NCBI GenBank assembly: GCA_963743595.1
Contig: CAVURW010000017.1
Span: 1 to 7,576 of the forward strand
DNA length: 7,576 bases
From: CAVURW01 sp963743595
GTDB taxonomy: Bacteria; Verrucomicrobiota; Verrucomicrobiia; Methylacidiphilales; UBA1321
Reading direction: 5' to 3'
Positions 6,138 to 7,576 of this stretch are shown piece after piece. The notes under the pieces were generated by a model that saw nothing but the letters and a program-made list of their open reading frames with translations, was not told the origin of the DNA and did not search any database. A program made the translations under genes and the position numbers. Within the stretch, counting starts at the first letter, position 1. Each line of letters starts with the position of its first letter.

Positions 6138-6797
6138 ATGAGCGAACATCCTGATTCCCACGGCGGTCACGATCACGTCACCTACTCTGTCGAGCCCGGA
6201 TCTTACGATTTCGTGGATAAACCGGACGTTGTCGCGGTCCATTCCTCCATGCTGAAAGGCACGCTCGAATCGTTACCACTCGTGTTTCAAGTCTCCGCCT
6301 GCATCGCTCTCTTCCTCGTGGGCACCTCCTTTGCAAGCGTCGATTTCGTCGCAAAGTTCGATCATGGTCCGGGCGGGAACGTCGCTGAGGGAAACTCCGG
6401 TCCGCCCCAACCAATTCCGATTATTATACAAGGAAAGAAATTCTTCACGGCGAGCTGTGCGGCGTGCCACCAAGCCACCGGCCTCGGTCAAGCGGGCAAT
6501 ATTCCTCCCTTGGCGGGTTCTGATTGGGTGAATGGAAAGCCGGAACGACTTGTCGCCATCCTCTCCCACGGTCTGCAGGGATCTGTGAAGGTGAATGGCG
6601 CTGTCTATAACGCACAGATGCCTGCCTACCCGACCTTGAGTGATGAGAAACTCGCAGGCCTGCTTTCGTACATCCGCTCTCAATGGGGCAATGCGGCACC
6701 GGCAGTGTCAGAAGATGATATCCCGAAAGACAAAGCGCAGATGCCCAAGCCGCAGGCTGGTGCTTACACGCAGGAAGAATTGGAAAAGATTAAATAG
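6138..6797 (+). CDS. CcoP-like membrane-anchored cytochrome c with a single heme
   Basis: The protein has 219 residues: a His-rich N terminus (H4, H8, H11, H13), one transmembrane helix at about 47-68, a linker, and one cytochrome c domain. The heme motif is C107-A-A-C110-H111, and M161 in NAQMPAYPTLSDEKLAGLLSYIR is the likely sixth ligand. Classical CcoP has two heme c domains and is about 300 residues; this protein has only one, so it is CcoP-like by position and topology rather than a standard CcoP. It could equally be called a class I cytochrome c donor of the module. It follows ccoO by 7 bases and has no visible Shine-Dalgarno sequence (AATTAACTGATTT precedes the ATG), so it may depend on coupling to ccoO. 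The charged C-terminal tail ends QEELEKIK. Confidence 0.88.
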   Translation: MSEHPDSHGGHDHVTYSVEPGSYDFVDKPDVVAVHSSMLKGTLESLPLVFQVSACIALFLVGTSFASVDFVAKFDHGPGGNVAEGNSGPPQPIPIIIQGKKFFTASCAACHQATGLGQAGNIPPLAGSDWVNGKPERLVAILSHGLQGSVKVNGAVYNAQMPAYPTLSDEKLAGLLSYIRSQWGNAAPAVSEDDIPKDKAQMPKPQAGAYTQEELEKIK

Positions 6798-6857
6798 CGC
6801 AGCATCGAGGCGCTTAGCGATTTGTACAAAGGTGATTCGAGTGCTATACCAAAACGT

Positions 6858-7349
6858 ATGGTCTATCTGCGTAGGTTGGTATTGACGGCGATTTTGATGG
6901 CGGTGCTGGGCACGACTGTGCAGGCCGATGACGTGAGAGTCGGCGGTCTCATGGCGAATGTCCCCTCGCTGTTTAGCCGCACAAAAACGGAAGAGCTCGA
7001 GAAGATTTACGAGGACAAGTCGAGCGGGCGTAAGGTCGAGTTTTTAGGATTTGACGCGGAAGGCTCCAAGTCGGCCACCGATCCGGCGTTTATTAAGCTG
7101 ATTATCGATTTCTTGAAAATACGCCTGGGCGGTCAACAATCGCGCCAGTACCTTATCGAAGATTTGATGGTCGGTTTCATCATTGTCATCAGAATCATGG
7201 TCATCACTTTGAGGGAGGTCAGCGGGTGTAGTTACCCTTACTTTCCTGGATTTCGGCTTGGGTCTTGGTTTGGGTACTGGTGGCGGTGTTTCTTCTTCAT
7301 TCTTTTTTTTGTTTCATTTTCTTCTGTTCCACTGGTTCTACCACCTTAA
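6858..7349 (+). CDS. Exported protein of unknown function; authentic only to about 7165
   Basis: No family is recognised. From the ATG at 6858 the protein opens with a good signal peptide: basic start MVYLRR, hydrophobic core to about residue 18, and a likely cut after VQA (21-23). The mature part to about residue 103 is an ordinary soluble mix with charged helices (TEELEKIYEDKSSGRK, DPAFIKLIIDFLKIRLGG). An in-frame TTG at 6822 would add 12 residues before the signal peptide and is less likely. AAAGGTGA at 6829-6836 is too far from the ATG to be a normal ribosome binding site. Beyond about residue 104 the frame turns into Ile/Phe/Trp/Cys-rich sequence that is antisense to a Lys/Pro-rich reading frame, so the original C terminus has probably been lost or replaced at a junction. 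It follows the ccoP-like gene by 60 bases and may be an operon member. Confidence 0.5.
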   Translation: MVYLRRLVLTAILMAVLGTTVQADDVRVGGLMANVPSLFSRTKTEELEKIYEDKSSGRKVEFLGFDAEGSKSATDPAFIKLIIDFLKIRLGGQQSRQYLIEDLMVGFIIVIRIMVITLREVSGCSYPYFPGFRLGSWFGYWWRCFFFILFFVSFSSVPLVLPP

Positions 7350-7574
7350 CAATTTTACTCCGGGATCGCTTGGGCTTTTCCTCGACTACTGGTTCATTGT
7401 CATCTGGTTTGGGTTTGGGTTTAACAACTCGCTTAGGCTTTGGTTTGGCCGGAATTAGTTGGGATTGGGTTGGAAACGGATGATTGGGAATGGCTTGACT
7501 ACTTTAGCCGTTGGTTTCCTGTTCTTGCTTTCTACCCGAACACCCTGGAGTTCTGAATTAGGTTTTCGACGGCT
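7160..7574 (-). pseudogene. Lys/Pro-rich protein fragment on the minus strand, broken by two frameshifts
   Basis: Three successive minus-strand frames carry sequence of the same unusual type. Frame one, from 7574 to a stop at 7457-7455, gives 39 residues such as RKPTAKVVKPFP. Frame two, open from 7503 to a stop at 7299-7297, reads AKPKPKRVVKPKPKPDD and EEKPKRSRSKIVKVVEP. Frame three, open from 7313 downward, reads EEETPPPVPKPRPKPKSRK and then an acidic DSDDHD/DSDDNDETD-like stretch. The switch from two to three falls at a run of eight A (7303-7310), and the switch from one to two lies in a stretch with C-triplets (about 7460-7500). This composition suits a disordered linker or a DNA- or RNA-binding tail. 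No family is recognised. Frame three stays open to 7044, overlapping the exported-protein gene, but there it is probably only a shadow. Confidence 0.4.
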
Positions 7575-7576
7575 TG

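Noticed and set aside
6796..6814. AGCGC/GCGCT inverted repeat after the ccoP-like gene as a terminator
   Set aside because: The stem is only 5 bp with a 9-base loop and no T-run follows, so it is not a convincing intrinsic terminator.
7405..7425. TTTGGG-type repeats resembling a telomere or G-rich structural repeat
   Set aside because: Only two to three irregular units are present, and they are explained by Lys-Pro codons (AAA CCC) on the minus strand.

Overview
The window carries most of a bacterial respiratory operon, all on the + strand. It runs from about 780 to 6800 and is flanked on both sides by DNA of a different character. The order is: C-terminal piece of actC, actD, actE, actF (Alternative Complex III, ACIII), a small membrane-anchored protein of unknown function, then ccoN-, ccoO- and ccoP-like genes. 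The genes are packed tightly (8-nt or 4-nt overlaps, or gaps of a few bases), so they are probably one transcript. ACIII oxidises quinol and passes electrons through c-type hemes to a terminal oxidase. A following oxidase module is a common arrangement. This gene order, the DUF3341-type ActD, and the CcoN-like protein without fused domains suggest a member of the PVC group, most likely Verrucomicrobiota. That placement comes from memory of such operons and was not tested by search.

Left flank (1-780): AT-rich, with no convincing gene. It holds a perfect inverted repeat with 65-bp arms and a 5-nt loop (506-640), a pair of imperfect direct repeats of about 80-90 bp on either side of it (344-431 and 695-773), and a 15-bp direct repeat (306-337). 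The right-hand direct repeat ends where recognisable actC begins. Only about 90 of roughly 450 or more ActC residues remain, and actA and actB are absent from the window.

Core (780-6800): actD, actE and actF look intact, with expected lengths and motifs. The ccoN-like gene is full length and undamaged as a reading frame, but the protein lacks most residues that make a heme-copper oxidase work. There is no H-x-H in the helix X region (D364 and Y366 stand there), only one His where CuB normally has an adjacent pair (H275-D276), and a Val (V269) where the active-site Tyr is expected. The accompanying CcoO-like and CcoP-like proteins each keep one complete heme c site (CxxCH plus a downstream Met). 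The module therefore looks like a conserved electron-transfer assembly built around a non-catalytic CcoN homologue, and is the best candidate here for something undescribed.

Right flank (6800-7576): a short exported protein (signal peptide, no recognised family) starts at 6858. From about 7165 its frame becomes improbable hydrophobic sequence, because the opposite strand there reads as a Lys/Pro/Glu-rich protein broken by two frameshifts and running off the window edge. With breaks at both ends, the operon is either a remnant in foreign DNA or an assembly chimera.
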